A stretch of DNA of 64,000 nt from positions 26,377 through 90,376 of the IMG/VR virus record IMGVR_UViG_3300009009_000003; one strand, written 5' to 3'. Below, one piece after another: positions 13,745 to 20,950 of the stretch. A program made the translations under genes and the position numbers. Source of the stretch: a virus. Position 1 is the first letter of the stretch. Each line of letters starts with the position of its first letter. The notes beneath the pieces are model-generated. The model was not told the origin of the DNA, did no database searches, and saw only the letters and a program-made list of their open reading frames with translations.

Positions 13745-14011
13745 TTATTCTTTCACCTCACTCAACTTATGCCAAATTATGCAGGCGTAGTGTGCCAGCT
13801 TCAGCATGTCACGTTTCTGCTCCTCGGAACCCCTGGCATTGTTGCCAAACCTGGCACAATATTTTTTTATGTCGTTGATAATCTCAGCAGGCGATAGCTC
13901 GGTGCATCGGTCTTGGCCCTTCTCGCCGTATTGTTTTACGGTGTAATGCTCGATGTGATCATCAACGATGCTGCTAAACCAAGACCATTCGCCTCTGCGT
14001 GTTTCCATCAT
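13745..14011 (-). CDS. Conserved small phage protein, unknown
   Basis: An 88-residue protein with a recognisable core: VKQYGEKGQDR, IINDIKKYCARFGNNARGSE and HYACIIWHKL. I have seen the YGE...YxxRFGxNARGxxEQxxDxxKxAHYA pattern in other phage proteins but know no function. Mostly helical, no Cys cluster. The ATG at 14011 overlaps the upstream stop and uses the AAGGAGG encoded by the LIAELNKEAI tail of the DUF1566 copy 2 gene. Its own end is EVKE. Confidence 0.65.
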   Translation of the reverse strand: MMETRRGEWSWFSSIVDDHIEHYTVKQYGEKGQDRCTELSPAEIINDIKKYCARFGNNARGSEEQKRDMLKLAHYACIIWHKLSEVKE

Positions 14012-14409
14012 ATCGCCTCCTTATTAAGTTCTGCTATCAGTTCATTGGCTTCGTACCATGTGCAAATGCCTAGAGTTTTCTGCATCCATATAAGACCTGT
14101 ACTATTATCAGTGACTGTGCCATCTCCATTATCAGTGAACTTTGGATCAGCATTTAATGACCCACACTGTCCGGACCGCACCGCACGAAAGTAGTTGTAG
14201 TGGTCCTTAAAGTAGTAGTAGACGTTGCCGTAGCTGAAACTCACGACCCATGCGGAGTAGGGAGTGCCGACAAGGGTAGTAGACGACCAATAGCCGTACG
14301 CCTGCGTGTCAGGAAATAGGTCAGTGTTAATAGCAGGATCAAACTTGCTTCTATCTACTATAGAATTTAGTTCATCAACTGTAGGTAACCGCCAGTCGGT
14401 GTATTTCAT
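14008..14409 (-). CDS. Permuted DUF1566 (C-type-lectin-fold) protein, copy 2
   Basis: A 133-residue protein: MKYTDWRLPTVDELNSIV, AINTDLFPDTQ, YWSSTT, AWVVSF, FRAVRSG, then FTDNGDGTVTDNSTGLIWMQ and CTWYEANELIAEL. In ordinary DUF1566 proteins the NGDGTVTDNxTGLxW segment opens the domain and TDWRLP follows, so the order here is permuted by a stop/start placed before KYTDW. Between DTQ and RAVR the codons are mostly NNC/NNT with Tyr, Asn, Ser, Gly, Asp and His, the signature of a hypervariable lectin surface. Ends with LIAELNKEAI, the tail shared with the Mre11-like gene. A diversity-generating system is a possible source, but no reverse transcriptase is in the window. Confidence 0.7.
   Translation of the reverse strand: MKYTDWRLPTVDELNSIVDRSKFDPAINTDLFPDTQAYGYWSSTTLVGTPYSAWVVSFSYGNVYYYFKDHYNYFRAVRSGQCGSLNADPKFTDNGDGTVTDNSTGLIWMQKTLGICTWYEANELIAELNKEAI
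14016..14040 (-). repeat. SD-encoding junction repeat, copy at DUF1566 copy 2
   Basis: A 25-bp sequence that occurs identically at 14016-14040, 14414-14438 and 11707-11731. On the coding strand it encodes LIAELNKEA and contains AATAAGGAGG, the ribosome site of the downstream gene. Confidence 0.85.
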
Positions 14410-15311
14410 ATCGCCTCCTTATTAAGTTCTGCTATCAGCTTGTTTACTAATTCTTTCACACAATTTTCTATATTGTTTGCCACCATAAAATTTTCCAAGT
14501 TGTTTTCAAATTTTAAATTTTCCATTATCTTATCTTCACTAAGACCATTAACAAAGGCTTCCAATTTTCTATTAATCTCCTTTTCTTTTTCTAATAGTGA
14601 CAAATCAAAAACGTTATCTTTTACCGGTATTTCTACTCTTTTAGCATTTAATGTTTGTGTATCATAAACAAAAAAACAAGGTTTATGATCAACTTGTGTT
14701 ATGTCCATTCGCATTAATGACCCAGGATTTATTAACATTCTGCTTCCATTTTGTACTGTAAAAGTTTTGTGGTTATCCCCTGTAACAATAAGATCATAAA
14801 AACTGTTAGCATTTAAAAATTCTACAGCATCCATTGAATTAGGAACTTCTTCTCTAAAACAAATAAGACCATGGTAGATCAAAATATTGAATAAATTTGT
14901 ATCTTCAACTTTAGGTATTGTTTCTCCAAAATTACAAAAGTAAATCTTTTCTTTTGTTTTCTTTTCTTCTTGACAAAAATCGGTTCTACTGGAAATAAAT
15001 ACTTTTGCACTTTCTAAAACTGCTAGTGGTGTATTGTCCATCTTATCATTTGAATGGTATCGCATATCGTGTTGTCCGAAAACACCAATCATAGTGGTTT
15101 TAGAAAGAATTTGAATCATGGTTCTTAAAGTTTCGTATGAAATTTTCTTTGTATGGAAGATATCCCCACAATTAAGAATATCCATATTTTCACGACAAGA
15201 ATATGAAACGATGTAATTAATCTTTCTAATTTGTTCTTTAACATAATCATCAGTCCTTCTTTTTGGTGGTTGGTCTGTAATATGCCAATCACTAGTTATT
15301 ATATACTTCAT
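14406..15311 (-). CDS. Mre11/SbcD-type nuclease (T4 gp47-like)
   Basis: A 301-residue metallophosphoesterase of the Mre11 group. Motifs in order: ITSDWHITD (about 5-13), NCGDIFHTK (about 46-54), VFGQHDMRYH (about 76-85), ILIYHGL (about 142-148) and VTGDNHKTF (about 173-181), covering the two-metal site. The C-terminal helix should dock on the Rad50 coiled coil. It is followed immediately upstream by the Rad50 N-terminal half (1-base gap), and the C-terminal half is 7 kb away. The last 11 residues, KLIAELNKEAI, are identical to the end of the DUF1566 copy 2 protein and appear to have been added by recombination at the gene border. Confidence 0.85.
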   Translation of the reverse strand: MKYIITSDWHITDQPPKRRTDDYVKEQIRKINYIVSYSCRENMDILNCGDIFHTKKISYETLRTMIQILSKTTMIGVFGQHDMRYHSNDKMDNTPLAVLESAKVFISSRTDFCQEEKKTKEKIYFCNFGETIPKVEDTNLFNILIYHGLICFREEVPNSMDAVEFLNANSFYDLIVTGDNHKTFTVQNGSRMLINPGSLMRMDITQVDHKPCFFVYDTQTLNAKRVEIPVKDNVFDLSLLEKEKEINRKLEAFVNGLSEDKIMENLKFENNLENFMVANNIENCVKELVNKLIAELNKEAI

Positions 15312-15312
15312 A

Positions 15313-16374
15313 TTAAATCCTTATTTCTTGTTTACACAAAGGGCATATCTTTTGTTCAGACAAAAAGGTTTTGTGTTTATCCATTAAATCATCAGTTAAT
15401 TTTTCCCCCACTGCTAATAAAGAATAATTTTTTCTGATATCCTCCACTTTTCTGTTTAATTTATTATGTTCAGTGGATAAATTCACACACTCTTCTGCTA
15501 TATCTTTCAATTCAATTATTTTCCGTATTGGTTTTACTTTCTGCTCCAAATTTACAACATCTTTACTTATTTTGGTTATATCACAGCACAGTTTTTTTAG
15601 ATTTTTTTGATTATTTGAAGCATCAGTTAATTTATTCAAAACAATTTTGATTTCATTTACTAAGTATTCCCCTTCCAAATACTCAATAGTATTTTGTAAA
15701 GCGGTCTTAGTTATGCAAACCCTCTTTATAATTTCATTTAAAGAATATGATGTTCGTTTTTTATCAGAGATATCATTTACTACAGATTCGAGATGTCTTA
15801 ATTTACTGTCCTTTTCTTCTAAATCTACATAAGTATCCAATTCAATTGTACAGGATTCGATTTTTTCGTTTATGTCTTTTAGTTCTGAATTTATCGAATT
15901 TATTTTTTTGTTTGTGCGCTCCAAGCACAAATCTATTATATCAATACCAACCAGCTTATTTAATAGTTTTGCTACTGAACCGGATGAATCTTGTAAAAGA
16001 TAATACCCTTCATGTTGGGAAAGAAAGTTAATTTCATTCATATTAAGAATATTCAAGACCTCATCAGGAACATCTGTTCCCAATGCTGTTAATAAGCAAT
16101 CATTTATTTGATAGTAATGTGTCTTTCCACGAACATGGTGTACATAAGAATTATCGTTGAAGTAAATTTTTACGGACGTGTCTTCTTTATCAGAAGAAAA
16201 GAAGGATTTAAATGGGGTTCCTGATGGTCTATTAAAAAGAACCCATTTAATTGCTCTCATTACGGAACTTTTCCCAGAGTGGGAAGCCCCTTTAATAATA
16301 TTGACCCCATTGGAAAGTTCTAATGTAGTATTCTTATGACTTTGAAAATTTTCTATTTCTATTTTACTTATCAT
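15313..16374 (-). CDS. N-terminal half of Rad50/SbcC ATPase with zinc hook
   Basis: A 353-residue protein: KIEIENFQSHKNTTLEL opens the ATPase lobe, Walker A is KGASHSGKSSVMRAI (about 28-42), and the Q-loop region is NFLSQHEGYYLL (about 115-126). A long coiled coil (about 160-335) ends in the hook motif CPLCKQE at 345-351, just two residues before the stop. A full Rad50 would continue back down the coil to Walker B; here the chain ends at the hook, and the missing part is the separate gene at 6554. The split therefore lies at the natural hinge. Partner of the nuclease at 14406. Confidence 0.85.
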   Translation of the reverse strand: MISKIEIENFQSHKNTTLELSNGVNIIKGASHSGKSSVMRAIKWVLFNRPSGTPFKSFFSSDKEDTSVKIYFNDNSYVHHVRGKTHYYQINDCLLTALGTDVPDEVLNILNMNEINFLSQHEGYYLLQDSSGSVAKLLNKLVGIDIIDLCLERTNKKINSINSELKDINEKIESCTIELDTYVDLEEKDSKLRHLESVVNDISDKKRTSYSLNEIIKRVCITKTALQNTIEYLEGEYLVNEIKIVLNKLTDASNNQKNLKKLCCDITKISKDVVNLEQKVKPIRKIIELKDIAEECVNLSTEHNKLNRKVEDIRKNYSLLAVGEKLTDDLMDKHKTFLSEQKICPLCKQEIRI

Positions 16375-16918
16375 TTTGCATCTTTTCTTTATCTAAAACT
16401 TTGTATAGGAATGTATCCAAGGTTGTTATTGTAATATGATGTGGGCAAAGATTTAATAAAGTACAATCTAACGGCACTTTGGCAAAGGGCATGTTGTAGA
16501 GAACATTACTAAAAGCAGCACAAATCAAACCATTGTTTCTTTTGAATATGATTAATGGTACTTTCTTATTGTGAAAGTCGCACTCTTTTTGTGCTTTATT
16601 AAACCAATCAAGAAAAATGTTTTTTGTTTTTGGTTTATCTATAAAATTTAGAAAATCTATTTTTTCACCATATCCCCTTTTAACTTCCACAAGAAAGATG
16701 TCAGTGAAAATCTTCCCTTCCTCTTCTTCGTGTTTAATATCTCCTGCACCAAATGGTAGGGACTTACCTTTTTTACTTTTTGTTGTTGCTCTTGCTCCTG
16801 ATGCATCAGTTCTCCAAAATATATCTTCGTTTATTCCATCACTTATCCAAAGAGATAATATTCTCGAAATGTCTCTTTCAAATTGTCTCCCCTTTGCACC
16901 TCCACCACCTTTTCTCAT
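16364..16918 (-). CDS. PD-(D/E)XK nuclease, Holliday-junction-resolvase-like
   Basis: A 184-residue protein with the layout of small phage restriction-fold nucleases: GGGGAKGRQFERDISR (about 3-18) with the Glu of motif I, FWRTDASGAR, GAGDIKHE (about 56-63, metal Asp) and TDIFLVEVKRG (about 70-80, the E-x-K pair). A C-terminal half with FNKAQKE and LIIFKRNN completes the core. Phage enzymes of this shape resolve branched DNA or act as recombination endonucleases. The position between Rad50 and RecA-like genes fits. Overlaps the Rad50 half by 11 bases. Confidence 0.65.
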   Translation of the reverse strand: MRKGGGGAKGRQFERDISRILSLWISDGINEDIFWRTDASGARATTKSKKGKSLPFGAGDIKHEEEEGKIFTDIFLVEVKRGYGEKIDFLNFIDKPKTKNIFLDWFNKAQKECDFHNKKVPLIIFKRNNGLICAAFSNVLYNMPFAKVPLDCTLLNLCPHHITITTLDTFLYKVLDKEKMQNDK

Positions 16919-17127
16919 TATTTTCTACCGTATTTTATTGCTAATTTAGAATGACAATAACAATATAATTTCCCAGGACCATATCCATTTCTATTTTTAC
17001 ATTGCTTATTAGAAGAAAATAATTCATATGCACATCTAGTATGGTCGTAAGGAACACCCCCACCTTTACTGCTTTCATATATATGCTTTTTTGCTTTGAT
17101 CTTAGTAATAAAAGGATAGACAATCAC
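16918..17127 (-). CDS. Small basic Cys-containing protein
   Basis: A 69-residue protein starting at a GTG with GAGGA upstream. It has four Cys (CAYELFSSNKQC in the middle, then YCYC near the end) and many Lys/Tyr, so a zinc site is likely. The motif KNRNGYGPGKLYCYCHSKLA suggests a compact treble-clef-like fold. It shares its last base with the start of the nuclease gene. Function unknown, but co-expression with recombination genes is clear from the spacing. Confidence 0.55.
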   Translation of the reverse strand: MIVYPFITKIKAKKHIYESSKGGGVPYDHTRCAYELFSSNKQCKNRNGYGPGKLYCYCHSKLAIKYGRK

Positions 17128-17212
17128 AAGAATTCCTCAAAATATAGTTGGGAAGGGGAGCAGGATAAACTTTTAAACCCACTTCCCCTTTTACGATGGG
17201 GCAATCAACCAA

Positions 17213-18265
17213 CTATAGGTCTATATATTTTGGTTTTCTTTTTATACTTATTTCATCTTCGATTTGCTTCCATAAATTTGCTGTCAATTCTTTTAGTTTC
17301 GGTTCCAAACCCTTTTCTTCTATGAAAGAAATAAGATCATCTTCTCTCATTTGCTCTTCGCTAATCCCATCAGCTAGTATATACCCACCGCCCTTCTTCC
17401 CCCAAAACTTATTATCAACAAGAAAATTAATACAGGATTTAATATCATCCACCCCGTAATCATAATACACAGGAAAACTAATTTCTCTTAGCTTTCCTGT
17501 GTATTTGTTCTTTTTTACTTTAGCAATAATATTTTGTCCTAGAGTATGTGAATTTCTTGTTTTGGCTTTAATGCTACTTTCTTTGGATAACCATATCTCA
17601 TGGGAAGACCAAAACTCCAAAGCTCTTCCACCTGATTTGGTTTTCTTCGGTCCGTACATAACATTAAGGCTGTCTCTAGTTTGGGAGATTATTAGTGATA
17701 GAGAATTTGTTTTCTCTACCCCTTCAGCAAAGTTTCGAAATGCTTCTGATGCCCATTTTGCCTTTTCAGATTTGAAGCTGCCTTTTATATCTTCTGTTTC
17801 ATTACTAAGAACCTTCTTTACTATTTCATCACCCCTCTTTTTTTCTTCTTCTGAAGAAAGACCGTCAAAAGAGTCTGTGATGTAGACAAATGGTTTATTG
17901 TCAGCCATCATTCTAAGATGGTTTCCATACCATTGTTGTATGGTTCGAGAGTTAATGTCTCTTCTTATCCTCTCGCTTACTCTTTTTCCAAATAGTTTTG
18001 AAACATTAAATTCCAGGGCAACTTCAGTATCATCATAAATAAGCTCATAGTCATCAAATCTCTTATCCTGACAAAGCTCTGCCAGCATAGTTAAAGCAAG
18101 CATACTCTTTCCAGCAGAAGAATCACCTATCAAATTTATTATCTTTCCAAAAGGATACCCACCGAAAGCATTATCAGAAAGAGCAAGATTAAGAAGTGTG
18201 CTTCCTGTTTGTATAAAGCCATTTTCTAATTTTATTTCTTCTTGCTCTTTCCTTTTTGGACTCAT
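17213..18265 (-). CDS. RecA/UvsX-like recombinase
   Basis: A 350-residue RecA-fold ATPase. Walker A is IGDSSAGKSMLAL (about 45-57), the Walker B strand PFVYITDSFDGLS (about 124-136), and the L2-side strand LSLIISQTRDS (about 191-201) is followed by the GGRALEFW (about 214-221) and KTR segments seen in UvsX and RecA. The C-terminal part is a helical domain. It should form a filament on ssDNA for strand exchange with the SSB and UvsY-like proteins encoded directly upstream. The 85-base gap after it (17128-17212) holds no gene and only weak dyad symmetry. Confidence 0.8.
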   Translation of the reverse strand: MSPKRKEQEEIKLENGFIQTGSTLLNLALSDNAFGGYPFGKIINLIGDSSAGKSMLALTMLAELCQDKRFDDYELIYDDTEVALEFNVSKLFGKRVSERIRRDINSRTIQQWYGNHLRMMADNKPFVYITDSFDGLSSEEEKKRGDEIVKKVLSNETEDIKGSFKSEKAKWASEAFRNFAEGVEKTNSLSLIISQTRDSLNVMYGPKKTKSGGRALEFWSSHEIWLSKESSIKAKTRNSHTLGQNIIAKVKKNKYTGKLREISFPVYYDYGVDDIKSCINFLVDNKFWGKKGGGYILADGISEEQMREDDLISFIEEKGLEPKLKELTANLWKQIEDEISIKRKPKYIDL

Positions 18266-19248
18266 TCCATTCTCCTTCTCATTCTTTTAGGTGGATCGCT
18301 TGGTTCTGGAACATCCACATGCTCAGTAAATCTTCTTCTTCTGGGTTCTTCAACTGGTTTTTCCTGTACAGGTTCTGGTTTGGTAAGCAATTCGTATGCT
18401 TCAATACATTGGTCAACTTGCGAGCATGTGTCACACTCGGGATACTGCTCAGGTGCTACACCAAAATATTCACCTGCCGGACACCTTCTTGCATTTATCG
18501 GTTTTTCATCAACAGAATCTTTTTTACCCATAAGGGCATTTTTCATTGAATCATAGGATGGGTGCATATCAAGCAACTCATCCAAAGGAACAACCATATC
18601 TAAAATATCATCAGGTATGGGTTCCCGTCTATCAACAAAAGCGTGGCCAAGATATTCCATTGTTTCTTTAGACTTAGAAACTATTTTGAACCTGATGCTT
18701 CTCCCATTATCAGGATCAAGATAGTTTATGTACCCACCACCTCTGGGCAATCTTGCCAATTCACTGATTTTTTCTTCAAAGAAGAAGTAAGCCACTTCCC
18801 AGGGAATGGGTCCCAATTTTTCAATTATCCCTTTTTCATCATGTACCCATACATTATATATTTCTCTTCGGTATGTTCTCAGTGCAGTGTAATCATCACC
18901 GCTTGGACGTTCTTCTTTAATATATTCACATATAGGACAAGGCTCTTTGAAATTTTTTAGTGGGCAAACAAAATTATCATTGAGCATACCTATTCTTCTG
19001 TGGATAAACAGATCGCAATTGTAAGCAATTTCACCTTTCTTTAAATGGGGGTGGTTAGCACCAGCAAAGAATGGAATAATGTCTATAAGATGCACCTCAT
19101 TCTTTTCAGGCATCCATATTTTCATTCCTTCAGGAAACTTCTCTTTCAAAAATATGGAACGACCGGATATCTGTCGTTCTTCAGTTTCCTGTCTACGTTT
19201 CAACAAATCTTGCCTATGTTCTGACATTCTTTTTCTCATAGTGGACAT
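18262..19248 (-). CDS. gp32-like single-stranded DNA-binding protein
   Basis: A 328-residue protein resembling T4 gp32: a basic N-terminus (STMRKRMSEHRQDLLKRRQ) for cooperative binding, an OB-type core with a zinc site VCPLKNFKEPCPICEYI (about 93-109), and an extended C-terminal region. The gp32 Cys pattern C-x9-C-x2-C is kept. Unlike gp32, the C-terminus has a second Cys group (CPAGEYFGV, CDTCSQVDQC, about 257-285) and ends with a basic stretch (PPKRMRRRME) rather than an acidic tail. It is coupled to the recombinase by a 4-base overlap. Coats ssDNA in replication and recombination. Confidence 0.75.
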   Translation of the reverse strand: MSTMRKRMSEHRQDLLKRRQETEERQISGRSIFLKEKFPEGMKIWMPEKNEVHLIDIIPFFAGANHPHLKKGEIAYNCDLFIHRRIGMLNDNFVCPLKNFKEPCPICEYIKEERPSGDDYTALRTYRREIYNVWVHDEKGIIEKLGPIPWEVAYFFFEEKISELARLPRGGGYINYLDPDNGRSIRFKIVSKSKETMEYLGHAFVDRREPIPDDILDMVVPLDELLDMHPSYDSMKNALMGKKDSVDEKPINARRCPAGEYFGVAPEQYPECDTCSQVDQCIEAYELLTKPEPVQEKPVEEPRRRRFTEHVDVPEPSDPPKRMRRRME

Positions 19249-19250
19249 AA

Positions 19251-19709
19251 TTACTCTCCTTTTTTCATTCTTGATGAATTAATGTTTTCCGTTTTCATTT
19301 TCTGTATAGCTTCACCGACATCTTTATCTGTGCAATAATAATTGTGAACATATAACTGAACAAGAAGCTCCAACATTTTTTTCTTTTGGTCAAGTGCTTT
19401 CAACATATTTTCCAATGAATTCATTTCTTTCTGTTTTTCAATTACATCTTTTCTTAAATCTGAAACCTCTTTATTTGAAGTTATGGCAGAAGATATTGCT
19501 GCTTCAGTTGTTTTTATATCCGGTGAAATTCCGTTTGTTCTAAAATAAATATCCAAACCGGCTTCCGTTTCCTTTAGCTTAAATTTTATATCTCCCAATT
19601 CATTATCTAATTTAGCTAATTTCTCACTATAGAAAAAATAAAGGCTTGACTGATTTTCACAAAGAGAATCAAGGTTATACTTATCAATTGCTAAATCTTT
19701 ATCTAACAT
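19251..19709 (-). CDS. Coiled-coil protein, candidate UvsY-like recombination mediator
   Basis: A 152-residue helical protein. Segments LAKLDNELGDIKFKLKE, LDIYFRTNG, SAITSNKEVSDLRKDV and LELLVQLYVH echo the layout of T4 UvsY (a helix, L-D-x-Y, an SxxxSxxxV helix, then a last long helix), but identity is low. It lies directly upstream of the gp32-like and RecA-like genes, the natural neighbours of a mediator that loads the recombinase on SSB-coated DNA. It is the first gene behind a strong promoter at 19730-19757. The UvsY assignment is an inference from layout and context. Confidence 0.5.
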   Translation of the reverse strand: MLDKDLAIDKYNLDSLCENQSSLYFFYSEKLAKLDNELGDIKFKLKETEAGLDIYFRTNGISPDIKTTEAAISSAITSNKEVSDLRKDVIEKQKEMNSLENMLKALDQKKKMLELLVQLYVHNYYCTDKDVGEAIQKMKTENINSSRMKKGE

Positions 19710-19729
19710 ATTTCACCTCAGTACATATT

Positions 19730-19757
19730 ATTATAACATAGTTTAGAGTAAAGTCAA
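19730..19757 (-). promoter_or_regulatory. Sigma70-type promoter for the recombination genes
   Basis: On the minus strand TTGACT (19752-19757), a 16-base spacer ending TGT, and TATAAT (19730-19735). It lies in the 57-base gap after the clamp-loader gene and about 20 bases before the UvsY-like ATG. Confidence 0.75.
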
Positions 19758-19766
19758 TAGATTTTT

Positions 19767-20702
19767 TTACTTGATGCAAGATAAAAGACATGCTGCTGAT
19801 AGACCTGCTTTCCCTGAATAAATAAAACTATCGGTAAAGTTTAGAATTATGGATGTAATGAACTCCGCTTTCTTTTCATTACTAGATAGTAGTACTTTAT
19901 TCAAATAACCAAGAATGGCATATCTGGCTGCTTCTGCTTCTCCATTATATCCACTTAATATATTTCTTATTTTGTCCCATTTTTCTGATGGGTTTTCTGT
20001 GGATATGAGTGCTCGGCAAATATCAATGGATAGATTCTCTCTTGTTACTACATGGGAAATACATTTAATTGCTTCTTCTTCAGATTCAATATCAATTACT
20101 GAATCAAGTAATGACAACGCCCTTCCGAAAGAACCTTCACAAGAAGCGGAGATTTCCTTCAGAAGATTGTTTAGTGGGTCATTAATTCCCTCCTTCTTTA
20201 ATATTCTTTCTAATCCTTTTATTATTGTTTCTCTGTCTAACAACTCCAATTCCCCACAAAAGCACCTTCGTTTTATAGTGATCTTAATCTTTTCGGGTTC
20301 AGTGGTGGAGAGTACATACAGAACATGCTTAGGTGGCTCTTCTAGCATAAGCAGAAGGGACTCTTGTGCAGCTCCAGTAATCTGGTGACACTCATCAAGC
20401 AAGTATAGTTTGTACTTCCCCATAATAGGTTTATAAGCAGTGCTTTCCCCAATTTCTCTTATTGTGTCAATCCCCCTTGTATTGGCTGCATTGTAAATAA
20501 AAAAATCACAATCAGCTATCTTAAAAAAGTTTTTTAATATGTAGGCCATTGTTGTCTTGCCACATCCTGAAGGGCCACTAAAGAAATACGAGTGTGGAAC
20601 ATCCTCCTTTCTATTCAAAACGGAAGTAAGGCTTGCTTTTGTTTTTTCATTTCCAATTAATTCAGTGTATGTTTTTGTTCTGTACTTTGTTTGCAAAGGC
20701 AT
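19767..20702 (-). CDS. Clamp loader ATPase (DnaX/RFC small-subunit-like)
   Basis: A 311-residue AAA+ protein: opening YRTKTYTELIGNEKTKASL, Walker A SGPSGCGKTTMAY (about 42-54), Walker B LYLLDECHQIT (about 99-109), sensor 1 VLYVLSTTEPEKI (about 126-138) and the arginine-finger SRC-like KRRCFCGELEL. The remaining 150 residues form the lid and a helical collar. It loads the sliding clamp encoded at 23493. Only one loader gene is seen, so it may form a homo-oligomer or work with another subunit outside the window. Its start overlaps the small zinc protein gene by 46 bases. Confidence 0.85.
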   Translation of the reverse strand: MPLQTKYRTKTYTELIGNEKTKASLTSVLNRKEDVPHSYFFSGPSGCGKTTMAYILKNFFKIADCDFFIYNAANTRGIDTIREIGESTAYKPIMGKYKLYLLDECHQITGAAQESLLLMLEEPPKHVLYVLSTTEPEKIKITIKRRCFCGELELLDRETIIKGLERILKKEGINDPLNNLLKEISASCEGSFGRALSLLDSVIDIESEEEAIKCISHVVTRENLSIDICRALISTENPSEKWDKIRNILSGYNGEAEAARYAILGYLNKVLLSSNEKKAEFITSIILNFTDSFIYSGKAGLSAACLLSCIK

Positions 20703-20935
20703 GTGTTCTCCTCAGTTCCTTCATTTAAAACAGAAACAAACGCAGTATCACACTTTGGACACAATAAAGTGAATTCTGGGTCACTGTCAGTTAGTTTTTG
20801 GATTAAAATTAGATTGTCATCTTTACATTCATAACATATTCCTTTTGTTCTGCTTACTCGATACTCTCTGGATTGACAAAAATCAATTGTTTCGTCATCC
20901 ATTAAATCAAAAACCATTCCACTGAGACTATTCAT
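20657..20935 (-). CDS. Zinc-ribbon-like small protein
   Basis: A 92-residue protein with CYECKDD (about 34) and LLCPKCDTA (about 58), the two knuckles of a zinc ribbon, and a Cys-containing tail (TCLCKQ). ATG is preceded by AGGAGGTGATAAA. It is placed between the DNA polymerase and clamp loader genes and overlaps the latter. It could be a clamp-loader or transcription accessory; function unknown. Confidence 0.6.
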   Translation of the reverse strand: MNSLSGMVFDLMDDETIDFCQSREYRVSRTKGICYECKDDNLILIQKLTDSDPEFTLLCPKCDTAFVSVLNEGTEENTCLCKQSTEQKHTLN

Positions 20936-20950
20936 TTTATCACCTCCTTT

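Noticed and set aside
17128-17212. Terminator after the recombinase gene
   Set aside because: Only a 7-bp dyad with a loop of about 25 bases and no T-run is present.
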